DNA of 27,187 bases from CALSMU01 sp963926405 (GTDB lineage Bacteria > Bacteroidota > Bacteroidia > Flavobacteriales_D > Parvicellaceae). Under the pieces are notes generated by a model. That model did no database searches and was not told the origin of the DNA. It was given only the letters and a program-made list of their open reading frames with translations. The stretch covers positions 1 to 27,187 of the forward strand of contig CAWUXI010000074.1 in NCBI GenBank assembly GCA_963926405.1. The letters are read 5' to 3'. Made by a program: the position numbers and the translations under genes. Each line of letters begins with the position of its first letter. The stretch's first letter is position 1. This document shows, one piece after another, positions 1-6,480 of this stretch.

Positions 1-758
1 ATAGCGTTGTAGGTATTCAAATCCCAAACATTTGGATTTTTAAACCATTCTGCAATATTCATTTTAACCTCTATTGTAGCATCTTGAGACAGCGTAAAAC
101 CGGAATTAGGCAAATGCACTAAAACATGGTTTGCTTGAAATGTGGTGTCTACACCAACAATTTCCCTAGCTGTCCCCATATGATAGGCAAATCCAATAGT
201 ATCAGAAACCCCGGTTATGAAATTTCCTTCAAACTGCATATTGTGATACCCCCCCCCTAGCATCATTTGCCAACTCCAATTCGCCACGTTTAACTCTGGA
301 TAGGCTTCAGAAACATTGTCGGTAGCGTCAAATCCAAAATTAAAACCTATTCCAGTATAACTCCCAATAGGAATTTGTTGGTCAAGCTCATATGATAGAG
401 TGCCAGGATCACTTAAATTAATTAATTGGTATCCTTCAATAATCACGCTATCTCCATCTAAAGTGTACAACCTCAAATCGGAAATCAAATACATAAGCTT
501 GGTAATACTATGGACATTACCAAAAGAATTTGTATAGTTTAATTCACTAAAATCAGATGAACTAAAGGCTGCCCCATCGTAGTTATGGGAAAAATTAAGC
601 ACTAATTGATGTTCCGTCTTCCATTCACAAGTACCATCCTCTTTTTTTGCTTCTGCATCATAGTTAATTGCAGATGTATCTGTACATCCTTTTTTTCTGC
701 AGGACGTAATTGAAGCTATTATTACCAAAAGTGTAAATACAATTACTAATTTCTTCAT
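1..758 (-). CDS. MbnP-like lipoprotein, C-terminus cut by window edge
   Basis: The frame opens with ATG at 758 and stays open to the window edge (252 residues visible). It starts with a lipoprotein signal peptide, hydrophobic residues 4-18 and lipobox ITSC with Cys20, followed by a short Cys-containing segment (CTDTSAINYDAEAKKEDGTC). The rest matches the MbnP-like fold of Bacteroidota: 'LVLNFSHNYDG' near the start, 'ITKLMYLISDLRLY', 'IPIGSYTGIGFNFGFD', the Trp/Gly-rich 'WSWQMMLGGGYHNMQFEG' and 'YHMG'. MbnP proteins are periplasmic or surface copper-associated proteins, usually encoded beside a di-heme peroxidase-like MbnH. No MbnH gene is visible, but it could lie beyond the left edge. The GGG triplet is encoded by nine consecutive G. 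Family call is by motif; copper binding is not shown. Confidence 0.75.
   Translation of the reverse strand, partial: MKKLVIVFTLLVIIASITSCRKKGCTDTSAINYDAEAKKEDGTCEWKTEHQLVLNFSHNYDGAAFSSSDFSELNYTNSFGNVHSITKLMYLISDLRLYTLDGDSVIIEGYQLINLSDPGTLSYELDQQIPIGSYTGIGFNFGFDATDNVSEAYPELNVANWSWQMMLGGGYHNMQFEGNFITGVSDTIGFAYHMGTAREIVGVDTTFQANHVLVHLPNSGFTLSQDATIEVKMNIAEWFKNPNVWDLNTYNA
249..257 (-). repeat. G9 homopolymer tract inside the MbnP-like gene
   Basis: Nine consecutive C on the plus strand encode exactly three GGG glycine codons (residues 168-170) of the minus-strand lipoprotein. Long G/C runs are rare in this AT-rich sequence, and a one-base slip would shift the frame. Confidence 0.9.
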
Positions 759-792
759 ATTACTATCTCTTTGAATGTTGAAGTTATAAAGG

Positions 793-846
793 AAAAACCA
801 GTAAAAAAAAGCACTGTATAGACAGTGCTTTTTTTTACTGGTTTTT
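793..846 (-). terminator. Strong, symmetrical intrinsic terminator after the exbD operon
   Basis: A perfect 25-bp inverted repeat (793-817 against 822-846) has a 4-nt loop. The GC-containing core GCACTGT/ACAGTGC is flanked by A8/T8 and then CCAGT/ACTGG with A5/T5. It begins 12 nt after the exbD stop codon, so it should end the exbB-exbD transcript before the MbnP-like gene. A/T runs on both arms could make it work in both directions. Confidence 0.85.
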
Positions 847-857
847 AAAATGCCTTA

Positions 858-1313
858 CTATTTACTTTCTAAAGTATAAGCTACTTTTAAAGCGTCTTCG
901 TTTCTAAGCTCTTCTTGCACATTTTTCACAATACGCATATCTACTTTTTCGTCAATTTTAAAGTTATTGATTACTTTGTCCCAAAGTTCACTTAAATCTC
1001 CGCCTCTTCTTTCAATTAAATACGATCTAATCGCTCCCATATCTGGAGCCAAGGCATCGTCCACTTGAACTCTATAGCCAGTTCCATAATTTTTATTTGA
1101 AGGCTTCCCTATCCAATAATAAATCTGATCTGTACGTCTATCCAACTTCGTTATTTCAGTCGCTATAGGAGCTTTCACTATTACTTTAGTATCCTTCTCT
1201 TTAAATATAGTCGTTACAATAAAAAAGAAAAGCAACATAAATACAATGTCAGGCAATGATGCCGTAGATATTGCTGGTTGAGATTTCTTTTTTCCTTTTG
1301 AAAACTTTGACAT
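858..1313 (-). CDS. exbD: ExbD/TolR biopolymer transport protein (second copy)
   Basis: A 151-aa inner-membrane protein with the ExbD/TolR layout: a short basic cytoplasmic N-terminus, one transmembrane helix at about residues 18-38 and a periplasmic C-terminal domain. The helix starts 'STASLPDIVFMLLFFFIVTT'; Asp22 is the position of the proton-carrying Asp of the family. With the ExbB homologue it should form a proton-motive-force channel that energises an outer-membrane partner such as TonB or a related rod. It is the last gene of the four-gene operon, 17 nt after the other exbD paralogue, and is followed by a strong terminator. No TonB gene is visible, so the partner is unknown. Confidence 0.88.
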   Translation of the reverse strand: MSKFSKGKKKSQPAISTASLPDIVFMLLFFFIVTTIFKEKDTKVIVKAPIATEITKLDRRTDQIYYWIGKPSNKNYGTGYRVQVDDALAPDMGAIRSYLIERRGGDLSELWDKVINNFKIDEKVDMRIVKNVQEELRNEDALKVAYTLESK

Positions 1314-1330
1314 AATTTCAAATTAATTTA

Positions 1331-2035
1331 CTATTGAGAGTTTTTAGCTTTAGCCTTCATGATGCGTTTCGGATAAACCTCTCTCAAAATTTTAACTTTA
1401 TCTTGATCCCCAGTAACCTTACTTTTTTCTATCTTATCATAGGGAACACCAAATTTTGCTAAGCATAATTCACGTCTTAGTTCATTGATCCCCGCCATAA
1501 TTTCATTCAACACAGAAACGTAAGTTTTAAAACTTGTTGCATTATCCAGTTGTATAGTAATCATTGCCTTATCACTGATTTCATTATAAGGGCCAATAGC
1601 CGCAACCACTACCTTTTTAAATTCCCAAATTCTTAGCGTATCTCCATATCCAAATATATCTGGGTATGATGAAGCCAATCCTTGATACTTTGTTATTTGC
1701 TGAGTAACTAAAGCTTCGTTTATGGGTTCTAATTTGGGCCAATCTAGCGAGCTAATCGGATGATCGTAAAACTCTATAACCTTATCCTTAATATCTCCTA
1801 TTTCTCCTCTATTTCCTTCAATCAATATTTGATCGTTTTTATTTGCAAGGATTTCCAATACATTTTCCTTCTTTACTAATGGAGGGTCAATTATGTCTTC
1901 AATTTTTTGAGGTAATCTCTCTTCCAATACTTTAGGAAAGTTCATGGTAGTTGTAACCAAGAAGAATATCAATAGCAAAAACGCAATGTCTGCCATCGAA
2001 CCCGCATTTATCTCTTCTAGTTCTCTTTTTGCCAT
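1331..2035 (-). CDS. exbD: ExbD/TolR biopolymer transport protein (first copy, long)
   Basis: A 234-aa ExbD/TolR family protein with one N-terminal helix 'GSMADIAFLLLIFFLVTT' carrying the conserved Asp16, then a long periplasmic domain. Typical ExbD is about 140 residues, so the periplasmic part is enlarged by roughly 80-90 residues; the extra segment (about 50-150) has no motif I recognise. It lies between the four-helix protein (11 nt upstream) and the second exbD (17 nt downstream). Two unequal exbD copies beside one exbB are a known arrangement in Flavobacteriia. The pair may form a heterodimeric stator, but this is inference. Confidence 0.86.
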   Translation of the reverse strand: MAKRELEEINAGSMADIAFLLLIFFLVTTTMNFPKVLEERLPQKIEDIIDPPLVKKENVLEILANKNDQILIEGNRGEIGDIKDKVIEFYDHPISSLDWPKLEPINEALVTQQITKYQGLASSYPDIFGYGDTLRIWEFKKVVVAAIGPYNEISDKAMITIQLDNATSFKTYVSVLNEIMAGINELRRELCLAKFGVPYDKIEKSKVTGDQDKVKILREVYPKRIMKAKAKNSQ

Positions 2036-2046
2036 TTTCTGAATTA

Positions 2047-2652
2047 TTACTTAAACATCTTCATCACAGTTCCACCTATCCATCCTAGTAACGCAATAAC
2101 AGTTAAAACGACTGTAGATGTTAACGCAGCACTAGCAAATTTCCAGTTTCCTTCTGTGAAGGCTCTATTTTCGTCTGCAACACCTTTTAAGGTTTCGGTC
2201 GCAACGTATTCTTGAGGAACATCTGATCCTGCTGTATAATAGACTATCAATATAAACCCAACAACACCTGCAATTCCAGCCATATTTATTGCCGCTTTCT
2301 TTGCATCAACGGTAAATAAGTAACCTACCGAACCAACAACTAACAATATAGTGAAGTAGAAAATGTATTTAGTGAAATCAATCACCAACGAAACTGCAGA
2401 AAAAGTAGCTTTCTCTTTTTCTGTTTTGATCTCTTTTGCCGTATCTCTAAGCCATTGGTCCAAGTCTAGCTGACTCATGGAGTCTTGTAAGTTTTCAGAT
2501 TTAGCTTTTTGAATTGCTAATTGTTCTAACTCAACATCACTCATGTTCCCAGGGTCTCCACTCATCACAACCCAAACGGTAAAAAGTGTTCCTAAAAATA
2601 TTATAAGACCCATTATGCTTTTGAGTACGATATTTTGAATTTTATTATCCAT
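2047..2652 (-). CDS. Conserved four-helix membrane protein in the exbBD operon
   Basis: About 201 aa from the ATG at 2652; an in-frame TTG two codons upstream is less likely. Hydrophobic helices are at about residues 10-30, 88-112, 120-141 and 175-197. An acidic, probably helical segment between helices 1 and 2 contains 'MSDVELEQLAIQKAKSENLQDSM'-like sequence. It sits between exbB (31 nt upstream) and exbD (11 nt downstream) in one orientation, so it is probably an accessory subunit of the same proton channel. I recognise no named domain, and the function is unknown. Confidence 0.75.
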   Translation of the reverse strand: MDNKIQNIVLKSIMGLIIFLGTLFTVWVVMSGDPGNMSDVELEQLAIQKAKSENLQDSMSQLDLDQWLRDTAKEIKTEKEKATFSAVSLVIDFTKYIFYFTILLVVGSVGYLFTVDAKKAAINMAGIAGVVGFILIVYYTAGSDVPQEYVATETLKGVADENRAFTEGNWKFASAALTSTVVLTVIALLGWIGGTVMKMFK

Positions 2653-2683
2653 GTTCAAAATGATTAAATTAATTAATACGCAA

Positions 2684-3553
2684 TTACTTGTTCTTCATTT
2701 CGTGCTTCAACAAAATGTCTACCATTGAAATTGATGCGTCTTCCATTTGGTTAACTAAACCATCAATTTTAGAAACGATATAATTATAAAATACCTGTAG
2801 TATCATGGCAACAATTAAACCTGAAACTGTAGTCAATAAGGCAACTTTAATACCCCCTGCTAACTCTGCTGGTTCTGCTTCACCCTTTGTTTCAATAACG
2901 TTAAATGTGTCAATCATACCAATTACAGTTCCCATAAACCCAAGCATTGGAGCTAACGCGATAAATAATCCGATCCAAGAAAGTCCTTTTTCCAACAATC
3001 CCATTTGAACACCGCCATAAGCGATAATTGATTTTTCAACCATCTCAACACCTTCGTTACTTCTTTCTAATCCTTGGTAAAAGATACTAGCAACTGGGCC
3101 TCTTGTATTTCTACAAAGTTCCTTAGCTTCTTCAACGCCTCCATTCGAAAGCGCAGCTTCAATGTTTTCCAATAACTTTTTTGTATTAGTTGTAGCAAGA
3201 TTTAAGTAAATAATCCGTTCAATACAAAGCGCCAATCCTAAAATCAATGCAATCAATACAAACGACATAAACATTGGGCCTCCATCAATAAAGTATTTTT
3301 TAATCGTTTGAGAGATGTCTGGCTCCTCTTGAGTCAATTCAACAGGTTTACTATTTGCCTCTGCCTCTGCTTTTGCTAATGCCTCTGCTTCTTCTTTTGC
3401 GGTTTGTTCTGCTGCTATTGCTACGGCTGCTTTTGCATCTGCAATTGAATCAGACTGCGCAACAGTATCTACTACTGCATCTTGTGCAGAAAAATGTACT
3501 GTTCCGAATGATAACAATCCTGTAACAGCTATTAATGTGAATACTTTTTTCAT
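2684..3553 (-). CDS. exbB: MotA/TolQ/ExbB proton-channel family protein with cleavable signal peptide
   Basis: A 289-aa protein. Residues 1-23 form a typical signal peptide (cleavage near 'HFSA-QD'), followed by an Ala/Glu/Lys-rich, probably helical linker (about 28-75). A transmembrane helix follows ('MFMSFVLIALILGLALCIERI', about 94-114), then the MotA/TolQ/ExbB core with two more helices and the conserved 'GLSWIGLFIALAPMLGFMGTVIGMIDTF' and 'GGIKVALLTTVSGLIVA' segments. The N-terminal signal plus linker is an addition to classical E. coli ExbB but is seen in Bacteroidota homologues. It is the first gene of the exbB-membrane protein-exbD-exbD operon. Confidence 0.9.
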   Translation of the reverse strand: MKKVFTLIAVTGLLSFGTVHFSAQDAVVDTVAQSDSIADAKAAVAIAAEQTAKEEAEALAKAEAEANSKPVELTQEEPDISQTIKKYFIDGGPMFMSFVLIALILGLALCIERIIYLNLATTNTKKLLENIEAALSNGGVEEAKELCRNTRGPVASIFYQGLERSNEGVEMVEKSIIAYGGVQMGLLEKGLSWIGLFIALAPMLGFMGTVIGMIDTFNVIETKGEAEPAELAGGIKVALLTTVSGLIVAMILQVFYNYIVSKIDGLVNQMEDASISMVDILLKHEMKNK

Positions 3554-3653
3554 GATGATTTATTAGTTTACTATTGTTTTAACTGGTTTTAATTTCTTTT
3601 AGTTGTTGTACTATGTTTAAAGTAAATATGCTTTAATATAGCTTACAAGGCGC

Positions 3654-3681
3654 CAAAATACAAAAAATTCTTATTCTACAA
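3654..3681 (-). promoter_or_regulatory. Candidate promoter of the exbB operon
   Basis: On the minus strand a TTG (3681-3679) is followed after 18 nt by TATTTTG (3660-3654), resembling the Bacteroidota -33 TTG / -7 TAnnTTTG promoter with one base missing in the -7 box. It would leave a leader of about 95 nt before the exbB ATG. Confidence 0.35.
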
Positions 3682-3764
3682 TCGTTGTTTTTAGCAAAGG
3701 TTGAATTTTGATGGTGAGCGGATTGGTTTTTTGAGGCTTAAGAATGAAACATTAACGTTTCTCA

Positions 3765-4790
3765 TTAAGATATTTCGCCACAAAAAGGCGATAAGAATTT
3801 TGTTTTTATTTTTTTTGTGATTGTTTTTCCGCCTAAAAGTAGCATTAGCTTAGTTATTGCAGCCTCAAAAGTAATATCCCCGCCACTTATAACTCCTATT
3901 GCTTCTAACTTATTTCCGGATTCATATTTGGATTGGTCTACTCCACCTCCTTTGCACTGAGTAACATTAACAATCACAACCCCTTGATCAATCGCTTGTT
4001 TTAGCAGGCTAAAAAACCATTCTTCTGACATTGCGTTACCAGAACCAAATGTTTCTAGTACAATTGCTTTTAAATTAGGGGTATTTAAAAAATGAGAGAC
4101 AAAGCCCTTTGTTATTCCAGGAAATAATTTTAAAGAAGCTACATTTCTGTCAAACGCTTTATATACATTTAATTTGCTTTCTGGTTTGACTTGCATGATG
4201 TTTTTGAAATCGTATTTAATGTTAATCCCAGCTTCTGCTAAAACTGGGTAATTAAAAGATTCAAAAGCTTCAAAACCTTCCGTATTAATTTTTGTTGTTC
4301 GATTTCCTCGGTACAAGCGATTTTCAAAATAAATAGCCACTTCAGGAACTAAGGGCTTATTCGTTTTTTTTGCTGAAGCAATTTCTATAGCGGTAATTAA
4401 GTTTTCTTTCCCGTCGGTTCTAATAGTGCCAATAGGCAGTTGTGAACCTGTAAATATTACAGGCTTGTTTAATCCATTTAGCATAAAGCTCAATGCGCTT
4501 GCAGAATAGGCCATGGTGTCTGAGCCATGCAAAACAACAAAACCATCATAGTCCAGATATTTATCTTCAATAATTTCTGCGATACGAATCCAAATTTTTG
4601 GATTCATATTGGAAGAGTCTATTGGAGTTTCAAATGAAAAGGTGTCAATTTCGCATTCAAATTTATTTAATTCAGGAACTTCCTTTGTTATTTGCTCAAA
4701 ATCGAACGGTTTTAAAGTTCTTGTTTTTGGATCCGTAATCATTCCGATTGTTCCTCCAGTATAAATCATTAAAACTTTACTCCCTAGCAT
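3765..4790 (-). CDS. ansA: Type I L-asparaginase
   Basis: A 341-aa protein hydrolysing L-asparagine to aspartate and ammonia. The first catalytic motif is 'IYTGGTIGM' with nucleophile Thr14; the second is 'VLHGSDTMAYSASAL' with Thr92 and Asp91; the 'FTGSQLP...RTDGKENL' segment is also present. There is no signal peptide, which fits the cytoplasmic type I enzyme. The ATG at 4790 directly precedes the family's usual N-terminus. It is the last gene of a three-gene minus-strand group, 9 nt after the UbiA-like gene. Co-transcription with that gene does not suggest a shared pathway. Confidence 0.93.
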   Translation of the reverse strand: MLGSKVLMIYTGGTIGMITDPKTRTLKPFDFEQITKEVPELNKFECEIDTFSFETPIDSSNMNPKIWIRIAEIIEDKYLDYDGFVVLHGSDTMAYSASALSFMLNGLNKPVIFTGSQLPIGTIRTDGKENLITAIEIASAKKTNKPLVPEVAIYFENRLYRGNRTTKINTEGFEAFESFNYPVLAEAGINIKYDFKNIMQVKPESKLNVYKAFDRNVASLKLFPGITKGFVSHFLNTPNLKAIVLETFGSGNAMSEEWFFSLLKQAIDQGVVIVNVTQCKGGGVDQSKYESGNKLEAIGVISGGDITFEAAITKLMLLLGGKTITKKIKTKFLSPFCGEIS

Positions 4791-4799
4791 AGCGCAAAT

Positions 4800-5630
4800 C
4801 TAAAAATATGATTTAATAATCCAAGTTGAAATAGGAAATAACAAAATCAACCCATCTATTCCAAATGCGTAAAACAATTCCTTTCTGTTAATATTAACTT
4901 GTAAGAGTATTACTGTCGAAACTATGTAGACAGGGATTAAAAAAATAGCGGCACTCAATAAAAAAGGAGAGAGTGACCCACAAATAATTAATAGAATAAT
5001 TGCACTGTATTTGGCAGCCCTGATTCCTATAAGTTGTGGAATTGTTTTTTTATCGGGTTCATCGAAACCCAAATCTCTTATGTCGAAAGGTATAACTAAT
5101 GCAAAGATATAGATGAAGTTGAGAATGAACAAAAGCCAAACGTCATTAGCAGATGATTCATGGTTTATATACGCAGGAATTAACACGGTAACCGCCGCCC
5201 AACTTAACGCTATCAATATTATTTTTATAAAAGGAATGTCTCGTAATGACTTACTAAACAATTTAACGGCATAGAACAAGGCTATTACAATTAATGGCGA
5301 AAAATAAAGAAGCTCATAAAAAGAGAATAGTGTAAAAAATAAATATCCAGAAATACAAGAAGAGATTATGATAAGGGCGTACAGGAGCTTTTTTTGATCA
5401 TAGACCCATTGATGTCTACTAGAGTTTATTACGGGACTGCTTGTGTGTCTCACTACCCTTTGGAAACAATATGATAGCGTGGTTGCAAAAAAAACAAGCA
5501 ATAAAAGGCTAACGTTAATCGCCCAATCCATAACTAGAAACGTGTTTAAGGTCAGAGCAACTGCTCCTAGTGAAATCCAAAGGTTTCCATAAACAATTAG
5601 TTCAACGAATTTTCTAATAATAGCAATCAA
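4800..5630 (-). CDS. UbiA-like integral membrane protein lacking the first Asp-rich motif
   Basis: About 276 aa with seven to eight hydrophobic helices. The second UbiA-superfamily motif is clear: 'DIRDLGFDEPDKKTIPQLIG' with Asp183, Asp186 and Asp190 in DxxDxxxD spacing and the following Lys/Thr/Pro/Gly residues. The first motif (normally NxxxDxxxD near the end of helix 2) is replaced by 'YCFQRVVRHTSS' (residues 54-65) with no Asp. Without it, Mg-diphosphate binding as in prenyltransferases is doubtful, so no substrate is assigned. The start is TTG at 5630: no in-frame ATG lies nearby and the next Met is residue 34, inside the second helix. It begins 11 nt after the secreted hypothetical protein. 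Confidence 0.7.
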   Translation of the reverse strand: MIAIIRKFVELIVYGNLWISLGAVALTLNTFLVMDWAINVSLLLLVFFATTLSYCFQRVVRHTSSPVINSSRHQWVYDQKKLLYALIIISSCISGYLFFTLFSFYELLYFSPLIVIALFYAVKLFSKSLRDIPFIKIILIALSWAAVTVLIPAYINHESSANDVWLLFILNFIYIFALVIPFDIRDLGFDEPDKKTIPQLIGIRAAKYSAIILLIICGSLSPFLLSAAIFLIPVYIVSTVILLQVNINRKELFYAFGIDGLILLFPISTWIIKSYF

Positions 5631-5641
5631 TTTGATTGGAG

Positions 5642-6328
5642 TTAGGTGTTCAAAGCATAGAAAGAAAGAAGTCCTATAGCTGCCCCCGCAAGGCTGCCTA
5701 GAAATGAGTTTTTAATTTTTTTAAATTTTTTCACCTTATTGAAACCTTCAATATATTCTTCGCTGTTCAAATATCCAATATTTGACACATTATCCTTCAT
5801 TATTTTTGAACGAAGTAAACTTACTCCAAGAGTAATAGTTAAAGGGAAAAGGACTGGAAAAACAGAAGGTTCCCTTAAGAAAAAGCCTTTTGGGACGGGG
5901 GTTAAACCATCGGCAATCTCTGTTTTGCTAAGCCCAAATTCATATGTATCAAAAACTGAACCGGCAAAACCGAGTAACAGCCCACCTAAAAAATGACGGG
6001 CACCACCAAAGTTTTCATGTGCATCTCTTTGACCATAAATATACATTTGCATTTGATTCTCAGAAAGGAAATTACCAATAGCGGAGTCTTTTTTATACAA
6101 AATGGATTCCTTTCCATTAATATCTGTAATTGAAAAGACTCGATACTTATCATAAGTGATTATTTTTTCTTTGCTTCCGTTTTTATTGATTTTAAAATCA
6201 ATAACTGATTCTTTATCTGCGATAATTTCACCCTTGTCAACTCTGCCATTTATAAGTAATAATTTGACTTGGGCATTTACTTTAAAAGCAATTAGGAGAG
6301 CAAAAGTTACTATTAATTTCGTCTTCAT
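5642..6328 (-). CDS. Secreted or envelope hypothetical protein
   Basis: From ATG 6328 the product is 228 aa, with a signal peptide 'MKTKLIVTFALLIAFKVNAQ' cleaved near residue 20. A beta-rich segment with repeated Lys/Gly turns follows (about 20-75), then two hydrophobic stretches (about 105-122 and 150-168) and a C-terminal one (about 205-225) rich in Gly/Ala. An upstream in-frame TTG (6349) falls within the promoter -7 box, so the ATG start is preferred. It heads the group with the UbiA-like gene and asparaginase. I recognise no family; envelope localisation is inferred from the signal peptide. Confidence 0.7.
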   Translation of the reverse strand: MKTKLIVTFALLIAFKVNAQVKLLLINGRVDKGEIIADKESVIDFKINKNGSKEKIITYDKYRVFSITDINGKESILYKKDSAIGNFLSENQMQMYIYGQRDAHENFGGARHFLGGLLLGFAGSVFDTYEFGLSKTEIADGLTPVPKGFFLREPSVFPVLFPLTITLGVSLLRSKIMKDNVSNIGYLNSEEYIEGFNKVKKFKKIKNSFLGSLAGAAIGLLSFYALNT

Positions 6329-6346
6329 TTTTATTCTATTATTTTT

Positions 6347-6354
6347 CAAAGATA
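6347..6354 (-). promoter_or_regulatory. -7 promoter box for the 6328->3765 gene group
   Basis: Minus-strand TATCTTTG matches TAnnTTTG exactly. Transcription would start about 6341, leaving a leader of about 13 nt before the ATG at 6328. No clear TTG is seen at -33; a 14-bp palindrome occupies that place. Confidence 0.55.
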
Positions 6355-6370
6355 CAGAAAGAATATACTT

Positions 6371-6384
6371 ATCATATATATGAT
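6371..6384. repeat. 14-bp perfect palindrome between divergent genes
   Basis: ATCATATATATGAT reads identically on both strands. It lies in the intergenic region between the hypothetical protein and gcvP, where the -33 element of the leftward promoter would be, so it may be an operator. It may also be chance in AT-rich DNA. Confidence 0.35.
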
Positions 6385-6450
6385 TCTAACATTTGGGCTT
6401 TTTCTCGTTCAATATTCCACACTACCAGACGTAATCACATTGTAAATATT

Positions 6451-6458
6451 TATATTTG
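6451..6458 (+). promoter_or_regulatory. -7 promoter box of gcvP
   Basis: TATATTTG is a perfect TAnnTTTG match 22 nt before the gcvP ATG, giving a leader of about 15 nt. No good -33 TTG is present at the usual distance. No glycine riboswitch structure is visible. Confidence 0.5.
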
Positions 6459-6480
6459 CAGTTCTAATTATTGAAAGCAT

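Noticed and set aside
2805..3008. 67-aa open frame on the plus strand
   Set aside because: Lies antisense within exbB; low-complexity product shaped by the conserved codons on the other strand, with no promoter.
3744..3768. Imperfect repeat at the end of asparaginase (AATGAAAC/GTTTCTCATT) as a terminator
   Set aside because: Bulged, AT-rich, overlaps the stop codon, and no T run follows on the minus strand.
5739..5996. 85-aa open frame on the plus strand
   Set aside because: Antisense within the secreted hypothetical gene; no recognisable domain or promoter box.
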